From JBMNCQ01 sp049366715 (GTDB lineage Bacteria > Bacillota > Peptococcia > Peptococcales > BICA1-8), in NCBI GenBank assembly GCA_049366715.1, contig JBMNCQ010000054.1:193473-257472 (forward strand): a stretch of DNA of 64,000 nucleotides. Reading direction: 5' to 3'. Below the pieces are notes generated by a model that saw only the letters and a list, made by a program, of their open reading frames with translations, made no database searches and was not told the origin of the DNA. A program made the position numbers and the translations under genes. Positions within the stretch are counted from its first letter, which is position 1, and each line of letters opens with the position of its first letter. This document shows positions 8,280 to 17,355 of this stretch, in pieces.

Positions 8280-10235
8280 GTGGGGTTCAATCAAGTATGG
8301 GTTCAAGAAACGGAGACAATCCAAGCTCTTATCAAAGCCGAGTCCAACAAAAATAAACCTTATATCTTAAACGGCTGGAAAAGGTGCATCAGCCTGGGAG
8401 TTAATCCTTACCAGGGAAAATGCCCGATGGTGTTAAAAGGGGAAAAGCTGAATGAGTTACTGCGGGAAAATCAGGAACTTATCAGCTTTGCCAAACCGTT
8501 TATGGAAGATTTGTATTCCTTTGTGAAGGGCTCCGGATTTGTTGTTGTGCTGGCTGACAAAAAGGCCAGGGTTTTAGAAGTACTCGGTGATGCCGAGATA
8601 TTGTCGGATTCGGCCCAACAATTGAATTTTATCAAAGGTGCTTTGTGGGATGAACAGTATGTGGGCAACACGGCTATCAATACTTCGCTGACAGAAGACA
8701 AACCTGTACAGGTTTGTCTTCTGCATAGGGAATGGGCTTGTTCGGCTGCTCCCATAAAAAGTAATGGAGAAAGTATCGGGGTTTTAAATGTCAGCGGGTA
8801 TCAGAATATGGTATATCCCCATACCCTGGGGATGGTTATGGCCGCTGCCCGGACAATTGAGACGAAAATGGCGGCAGAGATGGCTGCCAGGGAATTGCAG
8901 CTTAAAAATAAGTATCAAAATGCTATTGTGGAATCTATGTCCGACGGACTTTTAACCATTGACAGTAAAGGATATGTGACTTATTTAAATCAGATAGGCG
9001 CAGATATTCTGAATGTTGAATCCGGAGTTTCAATCGGCCGGCACGTCTCTCAATTGGTGGATTTTAAGCCGATAGTGCTGGAAGTGCTCAATACCGGGCA
9101 GGGATATATCGATAAAGAGTTTATAATTACCAATAATCATGGGATAAAGATGCGTTTCATCAAAACTGCTGTTCTGATCCGCGATGAAAACGGTAATATT
9201 ACCGGTGTAGTAGATACCTTTAGAAAAATTAACAGGGTGCAAAAGATGGTTAATGAGATAGTAGGGGCCCAGGCTAATTTTTCTTTTGAGAATATAATCG
9301 GCAGCAGCGCGATTTTTAATGAGAGTATCAGACTGGCTAAAATTGCTGCGAAAAGTTCTTCCAACGTTTTAATCCAAGGAGAAAGCGGAACGGGAAAAGA
9401 GTTGTTTGCCCAGGCAATTCATAAGACCAGCGGCAGAAAAGAGCAGCCTTTTGTAACGATTAACTGTGCTGCTATTCCCCGGGAATTAATTGAAAGTGAG
9501 CTTTTTGGCTATGAAGGGGGGGCTTTCACCGGAGCTTTGAAAAACGGCCGCCCCGGAAAATTTGAACTGGCTAACGGCGGAACTATTTTCCTGGATGAAA
9601 TAGGTGATATGCCTTTAGACATGCAGGTTAAGCTTCTGCGTGTTCTGCAGGAGAAGAAAATAACCCGAATCGGCGGTACAAGCATCTTTGATATTGATGT
9701 ACGGATTATTGCAGCTACAAATAAAAATCTTTTAGAGGAATGTGCCCAGGATAATTTCCGCCGGGATTTATTCTATCGTTTAAATGTTCTCAATATTAAT
9801 ATCCCTCCCTTGCGGGAGAGAGTAAGCGACATTAAAGAGCTGGCCATGTATTTAATACATAAGATAAATAAAAAGCTGGACAAAAATGTAGAAAAAATAT
9901 CTGAGCGGGCTTTAAAGTATTTAATTAACTACAACTGGCCGGGTAATGTCCGGGAATTGGAAAATGTTATTGAAAGAGCGATTAATATTTCCCGGACCAG
10001 GCAGATAAATGCAGGGGATTTGCCTTTGAGTATATTAAGAGAGCGGGAAGAGCAAAAAGCTGATTTTGTGTCTCCGGAGATCGTGAAGATTGAAAGCATC
10101 GAAGATTTAGAAAAGAAAGCGATAAAAAAAGCCCTGGAGATAATGGGAGGCAATATCAGCCAGGCGGCCGGGGTGTTAAAAGTCAGCAGAAATACCCTGT
10201 ACAATAAAATAAAAAAATATGCCCTGGACGTATGA
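8280..10235 (+). CDS. acoR: Sigma-54-dependent activator, AcoR-like
   Basis: A 651-residue enhancer-binding protein. Order of parts: an N-terminal GAF-type sensor (about 60-190), a PAS domain (about 210-310), the sigma-54 AAA+ domain (about 335-560) with Walker A GESGTGKE, the sigma-54 contact loop GAFTGA, and Walker B GTIFLDEIGDM, then a Fis-type helix-turn-helix at the C-terminus (NISQAAGVLKVSRNTLYNKIKKY). There is no receiver domain, so it probably senses a ligand directly, as AcoR does for acetoin. It lies upstream of an acetoin-dehydrogenase-type operon that has a -24/-12 promoter, which supports the assignment. The actual inducer is not shown by the sequence. Confidence 0.93.
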   Translation: MGFNQVWVQETETIQALIKAESNKNKPYILNGWKRCISLGVNPYQGKCPMVLKGEKLNELLRENQELISFAKPFMEDLYSFVKGSGFVVVLADKKARVLEVLGDAEILSDSAQQLNFIKGALWDEQYVGNTAINTSLTEDKPVQVCLLHREWACSAAPIKSNGESIGVLNVSGYQNMVYPHTLGMVMAAARTIETKMAAEMAARELQLKNKYQNAIVESMSDGLLTIDSKGYVTYLNQIGADILNVESGVSIGRHVSQLVDFKPIVLEVLNTGQGYIDKEFIITNNHGIKMRFIKTAVLIRDENGNITGVVDTFRKINRVQKMVNEIVGAQANFSFENIIGSSAIFNESIRLAKIAAKSSSNVLIQGESGTGKELFAQAIHKTSGRKEQPFVTINCAAIPRELIESELFGYEGGAFTGALKNGRPGKFELANGGTIFLDEIGDMPLDMQVKLLRVLQEKKITRIGGTSIFDIDVRIIAATNKNLLEECAQDNFRRDLFYRLNVLNINIPPLRERVSDIKELAMYLIHKINKKLDKNVEKISERALKYLINYNWPGNVRELENVIERAINISRTRQINAGDLPLSILREREEQKADFVSPEIVKIESIEDLEKKAIKKALEIMGGNISQAAGVLKVSRNTLYNKIKKYALDV

Positions 10236-10411
10236 AGACCCTAGCGGTTGAGACGCCTGCCTATCCGCTCCTTGAGGCCGGTCTTTGAGCAGCGGTCTGC
10301 GGGACGGGATAAGAGCCGATCTTCGCAGAAGGCTTTTTATAGCTTGGCATGCAGAGGATTAAGGGCATAATTTTGACTTGGAAGTATTACATAGAGGAAT
10401 AATGTGAAATT

Positions 10412-10468
10412 TTTGAACAGTGCTCAAAGATTTAGCAATTTACTGCTGAATTTTTGAGCACTTTTTAT
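10412..10468 (+). terminator. Terminator of acoR, overlapping a palindromic UAS candidate
   Basis: AGTGCTCAAA (10419-10428) pairs with TTTGAGCACT (10453-10462), followed by TTTTATTA, which fits termination of acoR. The left arm is itself part of a near-palindrome TTTGAACAGTGCTCAAA (10412-10428) centred about 110 bp upstream of the sigma-54 promoter. That distance is typical of an enhancer site, so the element may also be where the activator binds. Both readings are inferences. Confidence 0.6.
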
Positions 10469-10521
10469 TAGCGGTTTAAAGATCTTCCACGTTAAGGTAG
10501 GCCACTAAAGAAGGCTTGGAT

Positions 10522-10539
10522 CCGGCATAGTTTTTGCAA
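10522..10539 (+). promoter_or_regulatory. Sigma-54 (-24/-12) promoter of the aco operon
   Basis: CCGGCATAGTTTTTGCAA has the invariant GG (10524-10525) and GC (10536-10537) exactly ten bases apart, the hallmark of sigma-54 promoters. It lies 80 bp upstream of the E1-alpha start and directly downstream of the gene for a sigma-54 activator. The remaining intergenic DNA (10236-10411) shows G+C-rich inverted segments but no gene I can recognise. Confidence 0.9.
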
Positions 10540-10618
10540 TATAGATGATAGAATGCTGATTCAGGAGGTGGTAATTGATGCTGCTTTTAAGCGGGGAAGA
10601 GAAAGGGGAGATTAAAAA

Positions 10619-11584
10619 ATGTCCGACTATGGCAAAGAACTATTGAGTGAATTTTACCAGACAATGCTGAAAATCCGTTTCTTTGAAGAGCAAATAGAAA
10701 AATTTTTCCTGGCTGGGAAAATACCGGGCTTTGTACATTTGTATATTGGGGAAGAGGCTGTCGCGACAGGTATATGTGCCAACTTAACGGATAAGGATTA
10801 TATTCAGAGCACGCATCGCGGACATGGTCATACCATTGCCAAAAAAGCGGACATCAATAAAATGATGGCGGAGATTTTCGGTAAGAAAACAGGCCACTGT
10901 AAAGGAAAAGGAGGTTCGATGCATATTGCCGATTTCAGTGTCGGAATGTTAGGAGCCAATGGTGTGGTAGGCGGAGGATTTACCCTGGCTACCGGTGCCG
11001 CCTTGGCCTCGAAAATGCAGAAAAGAAATGCTGTTGTCGTTGTATTTTTCGGAGACGGGGCCTCAAATAGAGGAACTTTCCATGAGGCTGCAAATATGGC
11101 TGCGGCCTGGAAACTGCCGATAATATTTGTGTGCGAGAATAATGAATGGGCTTCCACTACTCCTTACCGGACGACAACCTCTGTAACGGATATAGCCGAC
11201 CGGGCCGTGGGCTATGGTATGCCCGGGGTTATCATTGACGGAAATGACGTATTTAGGGTATATGATGCCGCCGGAGAAGCGGTGGAAAGGGCCAGACAGG
11301 GTGGCGGACCTACTCTTATTGAAGCCAAGACGTACCGGATTAAAGGGCATTTTGTGGGAGATCCGGAGCTGTACCGGACAAAAGAAGAGGTCCGGGAGCG
11401 TTTGGAATCTAATGATCCGATCAAAAATTTTGAAACAGAGGTTCTTTGCCAATCATTATTAACAAAAAAAGAGCTGGACGATCTGCGGGCAGAGGTCAGT
11501 GAAATAATTAAAAATGCCGTAGAGTTCGCCGAAAAAAGTCCTTTTCCCGAACCGGAAGAACTTTTTAATGATTTATATGCTTAA
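10619..11584 (+). CDS. acoA: Acetoin/2-oxoacid dehydrogenase E1, alpha subunit
   Basis: A 321-residue thiamine-diphosphate-dependent E1 alpha chain. The TPP motif GDGASNRGTFHEAANMAA (starting near residue 145) ends with the expected NN in VCENNEWA. The phosphorylation-loop region HRGHGH and the GKGGSMHI segment are also present. With the beta chain it oxidatively cleaves acetoin or decarboxylates a 2-oxoacid and passes the acyl group to E2. The AcoR-type regulator and sigma-54 promoter favour acetoin over pyruvate, but the substrate cannot be proved from sequence. AGGGGAG precedes the ATG; acoB starts 12 nt after the stop. Confidence 0.92.
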   Translation: MSDYGKELLSEFYQTMLKIRFFEEQIEKFFLAGKIPGFVHLYIGEEAVATGICANLTDKDYIQSTHRGHGHTIAKKADINKMMAEIFGKKTGHCKGKGGSMHIADFSVGMLGANGVVGGGFTLATGAALASKMQKRNAVVVVFFGDGASNRGTFHEAANMAAAWKLPIIFVCENNEWASTTPYRTTTSVTDIADRAVGYGMPGVIIDGNDVFRVYDAAGEAVERARQGGGPTLIEAKTYRIKGHFVGDPELYRTKEEVRERLESNDPIKNFETEVLCQSLLTKKELDDLRAEVSEIIKNAVEFAEKSPFPEPEELFNDLYA

Positions 11585-11596
11585 GGAGGTGGAATA

Positions 11597-12568
11597 ATGA
11601 GAGAAATTACTTTTTCCCAGGCTACATTAGAAGCAATGGATGAAGAAATGAGCCGGGATGAAAATGTCTTTGTAATGGGTGAGGATATTGCCCGGCAAGG
11701 CGGTATATTTGGTCAGTTTAAAGGGCTTCCGCAAAAATTTGGTGTTGAAAGAGTAAAAGATACACCTATTTCGGAAACAGCCATTATCGGCGCGGCAATA
11801 GGTGCTGCCCTGGCGGGAATGCGTCCTGTGGCCGATATGCATTTTGCTGATTTTATGGGTGTCTGTATGGATGAAATATTTAATCAAATGGCAAAAATAA
11901 GATACATGTTCGGGGGGCAGACCAAGGTACCTGTTGTCGTTAGAGCCCCTGACGGCATTGTCAATCAAGCAGCTGCCCAGCATTCCCAGAGTATAGAAGC
12001 CTGGTTTTTACATATTCCCGGCTTAAAGGTTGTTGCACCCTCTAATCCGGCCGATGCCAAAGGTCTTTTAAAAGCGGCCATTAGAGATGATAATCCTGTG
12101 ATATATTTTGAAAACAAGGTTTTATTTAAACAAAAAGGTCCTGTGCCTGCAGAAGAACACATAGTGCCCATTGGCAAAGCTAATGTCGTTAAAGAAGGTA
12201 AAGATGTAACAGTAATATCTTATTCCATAATGCTGCAAAAAGCTTTGGAAGCGGCTGAGATTCTGGAGAAAGAAGGAATCTCAGCCGAAGTAATTGATTT
12301 GCGAACAATTTCTCCCTTTGATAAAGAAAGCATTTTGGCATCGGTAGCAAAGACTAAAAGGCTGGCAGTTGCCCATGAAGCGGTTAAAACCGGGGGAGTT
12401 GGCGCAGAAATAGCAGCTTTAGTTGCCGAAGAAGGATTGGATTATCTGGATGCTCCAATTCTAAGATTCGGAGCACCTTATACCCCTGTCCCTTTTAGCC
12501 CGCCTCTGGAAAAAGCTTATCTTGTTACGCCCCGGAATATTGCAGAGGGTATAAAGGGAATGTTTTAG
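11597..12568 (+). CDS. acoB: Acetoin/2-oxoacid dehydrogenase E1, beta subunit
   Basis: A 323-residue transketolase-like beta chain that completes the E1 active site. Conserved parts include MGEDIARQGGIFGQFKGLPQKFG near residue 27, DTPISETAIIGAAIGAALAGMRPVADMHFADF, and the C-terminal transketolase domain with VIDLRTISPFDKESI and VAHEAVKTGGVGAEIAA. It is full length and in the standard A-B order with a 12-nt gap and AGGAGGTGG ribosome binding site. The gene is intact. Confidence 0.93.
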   Translation: MREITFSQATLEAMDEEMSRDENVFVMGEDIARQGGIFGQFKGLPQKFGVERVKDTPISETAIIGAAIGAALAGMRPVADMHFADFMGVCMDEIFNQMAKIRYMFGGQTKVPVVVRAPDGIVNQAAAQHSQSIEAWFLHIPGLKVVAPSNPADAKGLLKAAIRDDNPVIYFENKVLFKQKGPVPAEEHIVPIGKANVVKEGKDVTVISYSIMLQKALEAAEILEKEGISAEVIDLRTISPFDKESILASVAKTKRLAVAHEAVKTGGVGAEIAALVAEEGLDYLDAPILRFGAPYTPVPFSPPLEKAYLVTPRNIAEGIKGMF

Positions 12569-12581
12569 GTGGTTGAGTAGT

Positions 12582-13058
12582 ATGGCTGATTTTATCAGTT
12601 CGAAAGTTTCTCAGCAAGGCAGAGCCGTCGTAGCCAGGCTGCCGCCGGGTGTAGATCTGTTGGAGGGTTTAATAGATGTCTGCAATGAAAATAAGCTAAC
12701 CTGCGGAGCTGTTATAGCTTTAATCGGTAGTTTAAAAGAGGCCGGATTCATTTTTGCCGTTCCTTCCGGAAAGAATGAAACCAATATTACCTATAGCGAA
12801 CCTGTTATTGTTCCAGGTCCTCTGGAATTTTTAAGCGGCCAGGGTCTGATAGGATTAAGGGAAAATGGGGAGATAACCGTTCATCTGCACGGCTTAATAA
12901 GTGATCCCTATAAGAATATTTACGGGGGGCATTTTCTTCCGGGCAGAAACCCTGTACTAGTTACCATAGAAGTGCTGATCAAAGAATTTAGTGATGTAGT
13001 AATCAGCAGAGTATTTGATGAAGAAACGCAATTTAATTTATTTAAAATATTAAAATAA
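12582..13058 (+). CDS. PPC/DUF296 domain protein
   Basis: A 158-residue single-domain protein of the PPC (plants and prokaryotes conserved, DUF296) family. Visible features are RAVVARLPPGVDLLEGLIDVCNEN at the N-terminus and the HLHGLISD segment, then GGHFLPGRNPVLVTIEV, where clustered histidines match the presumed metal site of bacterial members. In plants the domain is joined to AT-hooks; the bacterial stand-alone role is unknown. Here it sits between acoB and the TRAP genes in the same transcript, so a catabolic or regulatory role in this pathway is possible. ATG 12582 is preferred over TTG 12573 because AGGTGG is 9 nt upstream. Confidence 0.85.
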   Translation: MADFISSKVSQQGRAVVARLPPGVDLLEGLIDVCNENKLTCGAVIALIGSLKEAGFIFAVPSGKNETNITYSEPVIVPGPLEFLSGQGLIGLRENGEITVHLHGLISDPYKNIYGGHFLPGRNPVLVTIEVLIKEFSDVVISRVFDEETQFNLFKILK

Positions 13059-13103
13059 GTAATGATTAATGATATCTTAATTTTAAGAAAGTTAAGATAA
13101 TTT

Positions 13104-13119
13104 TCTGGCAAAAGCCAGA
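13104..13119 (+). other. Small hairpin before the TRAP genes
   Basis: TCTGGC-AAAA-GCCAGA, 24 nt ahead of the binding-protein start codon. It has no T-tract, so it is more likely an RNA-stability or processing element than a terminator. Confidence 0.45.
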
Positions 13120-13142
13120 TAAATAAAAGGGGGAGATTAAAT

Positions 13143-14177
13143 ATGTTTAGGAAAAGTCTGGTTTTATTATTGATTACGGTTTTGATTATGAGTATGGTCG
13201 CTGGCTGTGGCAGTGGTAAACAAGAGGAACAGCCTCAAGAGAGTGAGGTGAAAAACGAAAATGTCAAGCCGGTAACCTTAAAAATGAGTGTTACAACTGC
13301 CGATGGTTCCTCCTGGACAAAAGGAGCTTATGAATTTGCGAAATTAGTGGAAGAGAAAACAGCGGGAAAAGTAATTGTAAAGGTGTACCCTAATGAACAG
13401 CTTTCCGGCGGTAATCAGGGCAAAGGTATTGAAATGCTGATGAGCGGAGCAACAGACTTAAGCTTTCACAGTAATATTATTTATTCCATTATGGATGAGA
13501 GGTTTGGTGTAATCAGTCTACCCTGGCTGTTACCAAATTATGAGCTTGCCGATGCCAAAGTTCAGGGGGCAGGCGGTGAAAAAGTTGCCGAATTATTATT
13601 GGAAAAAAATGTGGTAGCGCTGGGATTTGGGGAGAACGGGTTCAGGCAAATTACAAATAATGTCAACCCTATTGCTGCCCCCGACGATATTCAAAGTTTA
13701 AAAATAAGAATACCGGGGATCAAAATGTATATTTCCTTATTTAAAGCTTTAGGTGCGGACCCTACAGCCATGAATTTCGCTGAAGTATTCACCTCTCTCC
13801 AGCAAGGCGCAATTGATGGACAAGAGAATCCCTTAGATGTAATCTATTCGTCCAAGCTTTATGAGGTACAAAAGTAGATTTCTTTATGGAATTACTCTTA
13901 TGATGCCATAATTCTGGGCATGAACAAAGATAAGTTTGACAGCTTTGCTGCAGATATCCAAAAAGCATTAAGGGAAGCAGCGCAAGAAGCCTGTATCTAT
14001 CAACGGAAAATCAACAGGGAGAACGGTGAGGAACAGCTGAAATTTTTCAAGGAAAAGGGCATGACTGTGACCGAACTGACAGAGGAGCAGGTTAAGGCCT
14101 TCCAGGAAAAAGTACGGCCTGTTTATGATGAGTATGAACCTATTGTGGGTAAAGAATTGCTGGATTTATTCAAATAA
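13143..14177 (+). pseudogene. dctP: TRAP transporter binding protein DctP, interrupted by amber codon
   Basis: An extracytoplasmic solute-binding lipoprotein of a TRAP transporter. It starts with a lipoprotein signal (LIMSMVAGCGSGK, lipobox Cys near residue 22). The DctP pattern is clear: MSVTTADGSSWTKGAYEFAKLVEEKT, the IRIPGIKMY segment, and FTSLQQGAIDGQENPLDVIYSSKLYEVQK. An in-frame TAG at 13875-13877 follows EVQK, where the family normally has Tyr (EVQKY), and the same frame then continues with ISLWNYSYDAIILGMNKDKFDSF to 14177. One base change would restore the full 344-residue protein. TAG is an ordinary stop elsewhere in the window (grpE, dnaJ, acoL), so nonsense mutation is more likely than recoding. 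The permease gene downstream is also damaged. Confidence 0.85.
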
Positions 14178-14188
14178 GTATAATGGCG

Positions 14189-14217
14189 AGCCTTGAAGAA
14201 GTAGGTACTTCAAGGCT
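14189..14217 (+). other. Intercistronic hairpin between dctP and dctQ
   Basis: AGCCTTGAAG pairs with CTTCAAGGCT around a 9-nt loop, with no T-tract after it. Such hairpins often sit behind binding-protein genes and stabilise that part of the mRNA, giving more binding protein than permease. Confidence 0.65.
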
Positions 14218-14259
14218 TGCATCCTTACTAAACATAATTCATCAACAGGAGGTGGAAGT

Positions 14260-14733
14260 GTGTTTAAACAGCTAGTGAATAATATTGAGGAATATATTAT
14301 TGGAGTGAGCCTGTTGGTTATGGCAATTATCAATTTTGCCAATGTTTTGTCCAGATACCTCCTTCATGCTTCTTGGGCTTTTACAGAAGAAATTACCACC
14401 AATCTTTTTGTGCTGGCCAGCTTGCTGGGAGCAGCAGTGGCAGCGAAAAGGGGAAGTCATTTAGGACTTAGTATACTGACGGATTTTTTGCCCCCGCGTT
14501 TTCAGAAGTACGTTACGTTATTTAGTGTAGTTTGTGCAGTGATTCTTTTTTCCGTGCTTTTTAAATACGGGATAAATATGGTTCAGTCTCAGATTAAGTA
14601 TGGTCAGACTTCGCCGGCACTAGGATGGCCGGAATGGATTTTTGGCCTGGCTATTCCTGTGGGGGCATTTTCTTTGATCATTAGATTTATGCAGCTGGGC
14701 ATAACGGAATTTATCAAAAAGGAGGGAAAGTAA
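14260..14733 (+). CDS. dctQ: TRAP transporter small permease DctQ
   Basis: A 157-residue integral membrane protein with four predicted transmembrane helices (about 14-34, 48-66, 87-108 and 123-147). The family signature is visible in LSRYLLHASWAFTEEITTNLFVLASLLGAAVAAKRGSHL and the C-terminal QTSPALGWPEWIFGLAIPVGAFSLIIR. DctQ joins with DctM to form the sodium-dependent permease. GTG start with AGGAGGTGG upstream. The gene is intact, although both partner genes (dctP, dctM) carry lesions. Confidence 0.93.
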   Translation: MFKQLVNNIEEYIIGVSLLVMAIINFANVLSRYLLHASWAFTEEITTNLFVLASLLGAAVAAKRGSHLGLSILTDFLPPRFQKYVTLFSVVCAVILFSVLFKYGINMVQSQIKYGQTSPALGWPEWIFGLAIPVGAFSLIIRFMQLGITEFIKKEGK

Positions 14734-16016
14734 TTGTCGGTATCAGTTCTTTTATTTTTAGTATTTTTTGTGCTGTTATTGCTCAATGTTCCTATTGCCG
14801 TTGCCCTGGGCCTTTCCAGTATCGCTGCCTTGCTGGCTACGGGTACGACTCTGGATATGTTTCCCATGATTATTTTTGCGGCAACGGGCAAATTTACCCT
14901 GCTGGCAATTCCTTTCTTTATTCTGGCCGGGATTATCATGGAAAAATCAGGTATCTCGGAAAGACTTATTAAATTTGCTAATAAAGCGGTAGGTCACCTG
15001 ACGGCCGGTTTAGCTATTGTTGCTGTAGCTACTTCGTGCTTTTTTGCAGCGATATCCGGTTCAGGACCTGCTACGGTAGCAGCATTAGGTGTGATCTTAA
15101 TTCCCGCTATGGTCGATTCCGGTTATGGAAAAGGGATGTCTTCAGCTCTTCTGGCTTCGGCCGGTGCCATTGGGATAATCATACCGCCCAGTATAGCTTT
15201 TGTAGTCTATGGTGTAGTTGCTGAGGTTTCCATCGGCCGGATGTTTATTGCCGGAATTATACCCGGGCTTTTAGTAGGATTGGCCCTGATTATTGCTTCC
15301 TTGCTCATTTCCAAAAAAAAGCTTACAGGATGGAAGAAAAGGCGTCTTTTAAAGAAGTAATGGCTGCTTTTAAAGATGCACTCTGGGGGTTATTGACACC
15401 GGTAATAATTCTGGGAGGCATTTACGGCGGAATATTTACCCCTACTGAGGCAGCAGGTGTGGCTGTTATGTACGGATTGTTTGTGGGGATTTTTATCTAT
15501 AAAAAAATAAAAAGAAAAGAGTTTATGAGTATATTGGTTGAGGCAGCGGCCGCCTCTGCGGTAGTTATGCTTATTGTTGCTAATGCCAGTCTTTTTGCTT
15601 GGATTATAACTACCGAGGGAATTGCCCAAGAGGCAGGTAATTTATTGTTAAATATTGCCGGCAATCAATTTGTTCTTTTATTGATCATTAATATCCTGCT
15701 TCTCATGGCAGGCTGTTTTATAGATGCGATATCTGCTTATATGATTTTAGTTCCGATTCTTTTACCGGTAGTAACTCAGGTTGGCTATGATCCCGTTGCT
15801 TTTGGGGTAATGATGACAGTTAACCTGGCAATCGGTCAAATTACTCCTCCTGTAGGGGTTAATCTGTATGTCGCCTGCGGGATTTCCAAGATTTCTCTTA
15901 AGGAAATTTCCCGCAGCCTTACTCCATTTTTAATTGCCTCATTAATAGCTCTGATGCTTATAACCTATTTCCCCGTTGTATCAACCTGGCTTCCTGATGT
16001 AATGGGAGTGAGGTAG
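14734..16016 (+). pseudogene. dctM: TRAP transporter large permease DctM, frameshifted
   Basis: DctM is the roughly 425-residue, 12-helix large subunit. Here it is read in two frames: 14734-15360 (208 residues, ending KKLTGWKKRRLLKK) and 15330-16016 (228 residues, from MEEKASFKEVMAAFKDALWGLLTPVIILGGIYGGIFTPTEAAG). The break falls at an A8 tract (15313-15320). With nine A's the frames join as SKKKAYRMEEKASFKEV, which reads like an ordinary DctM. Explanations are a true one-base deletion, transcriptional slippage on the A-tract, or a homopolymer sequencing error. TTG start, GGAGGG 7 nt upstream. Confidence 0.85.
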
Positions 16017-16060
16017 ACTTAGCAAGAAAAGAAATCTTAATCTTATAGGAGGTAACTGAG

Positions 16061-17341
16061 ATGGCAGTTTATGTAACAATGCCAAAACTGGGACTTACCA
16101 TGACTGAAGGTCTTGTGGTTAAATGGCTGAAGAAAGAGGGAGAGAAGGTAGAAAAAAGTGAAGCGCTCCTGGAAGTAGCTACCGATAAAATAACCAACGA
16201 AGTAGAAGCTCCGGCCGGAGGGGTACTAAAGAAAATTTTGATAGCCGAAGGAGAAACAGCAGGTGTCTCTGCAGAACTAGCCATTATTGGTGAAGCCGGT
16301 GAAGATCTCTCAAATTTAAGAAGTACCCTTGGTATTAAGCAGCAGGAAAAGACAGGTGAGAGAAATATCCAAGCAGAGAGATACATGATAACCGTTAATA
16401 GAGGAGGTTTTATTAAAGCTTCTCCCGCTGCTAAAAAATATGCCCGGGATAAAGGGATTAACCTGTCGGAGATCAAGGGGAGCGGGCCTCAGGGAAGAAT
16501 TGTGGAAAAGGATGTTATCGGGTATGCTGCCGGACTTTCTAAGCTTAAAGTATCTCCGGCAGCCCAGCTGCTGGCCCGGGACTTACAGCTGGATTTGAGT
16601 GTGATTAAGAAAGAGTCGAGAATAATGAAGGAAGATGTATTAACGGCAGTAAGAACGATTACTTCAGAAGAAGAGTCGAGAATACCACCCACTAGCATGC
16701 GAAGGGTTATTGCAGAAAGGATGTCGGCCAGCTGGCACACTTCTCCTATGGTAACCTTACATATGGAAACAGATGTTACCGAGTTGAAAATTTTCCGGGG
16801 AAAAATGCAGAAAAGCTTGAAAGTTTCCTATAACGATTTGCTGATAAAGATATGTGCCAAAGTCCTTACCGAATATCCCATGGTTAATGCCGGTTTTGAC
16901 GGGGAGCACTATATTCTGCATAGTGAAGTGAATATAGGCTTGGCGATAAGTCTGGAGGGAGGGTTAATCGTTCCCAATGTCAAGAAAGCCCAGGCTAAAA
17001 CCATTAGGGAGATAGCTGCCGAAACCGGCGAACTTATCGATAAAGCCAAGAATAACAAACTGTCCGGTGCAGAATTGACCGGTGGTACTTTTACTATTTC
17101 CAATTTGGGTATGTTCGGTATTAATGCGTTCACCCCGATAATCAATCAGCCGGAAGCTGCTATATTAGGCGTAAATGCTATACTGGACCGACCCGTTGTT
17201 GTAGATGGTCAGGTAGAAGTCAGGCCGCTGATGAATCTAAGTTTGACCTTTGATCATAGAATAATAGACGGCGCGGACGGAGCCCGGTTTCTAGCCAGAA
17301 TCAAGGAATTGGTGGAAAATCCGGCTCTGCTGCTGTTATAA
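16061..17341 (+). CDS. acoC: Dihydrolipoamide acyltransferase E2 (AcoC-type)
   Basis: A 426-residue E2 that takes the acyl group from E1 on a lipoyl arm and passes it to CoA. The lipoyl domain is at 1-75 with the modified Lys in EVATDKITNEVEAP. Two E1/E3-binding-like segments follow: SPAAKKYARDKGINLSEIKG (about 118-150) and SPAAQLLARDLQLDLSVIKK (about 163-195), one more than most E2 proteins have. The catalytic domain (about 205-426) ends with the active-site motif DHRIIDGADGARFL. AGGAGGTAAC precedes the ATG. It is separated from E1 genes by the TRAP genes but lies in the same direction. Confidence 0.93.
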   Translation: MAVYVTMPKLGLTMTEGLVVKWLKKEGEKVEKSEALLEVATDKITNEVEAPAGGVLKKILIAEGETAGVSAELAIIGEAGEDLSNLRSTLGIKQQEKTGERNIQAERYMITVNRGGFIKASPAAKKYARDKGINLSEIKGSGPQGRIVEKDVIGYAAGLSKLKVSPAAQLLARDLQLDLSVIKKESRIMKEDVLTAVRTITSEEESRIPPTSMRRVIAERMSASWHTSPMVTLHMETDVTELKIFRGKMQKSLKVSYNDLLIKICAKVLTEYPMVNAGFDGEHYILHSEVNIGLAISLEGGLIVPNVKKAQAKTIREIAAETGELIDKAKNNKLSGAELTGGTFTISNLGMFGINAFTPIINQPEAAILGVNAILDRPVVVDGQVEVRPLMNLSLTFDHRIIDGADGARFLARIKELVENPALLLL

Positions 17342-17355
17342 AAGGAGGTCTGAGC

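Noticed and set aside
13875..13877. TAG in dctP read as pyrrolysine or another recoded residue
   Set aside because: TAG ends several intact genes here (grpE, dnaJ, lpdA), the expected residue is an ordinary Tyr, and the partner gene dctM is also damaged. Nonsense mutation is simpler; only a pyl gene set elsewhere would reopen it.
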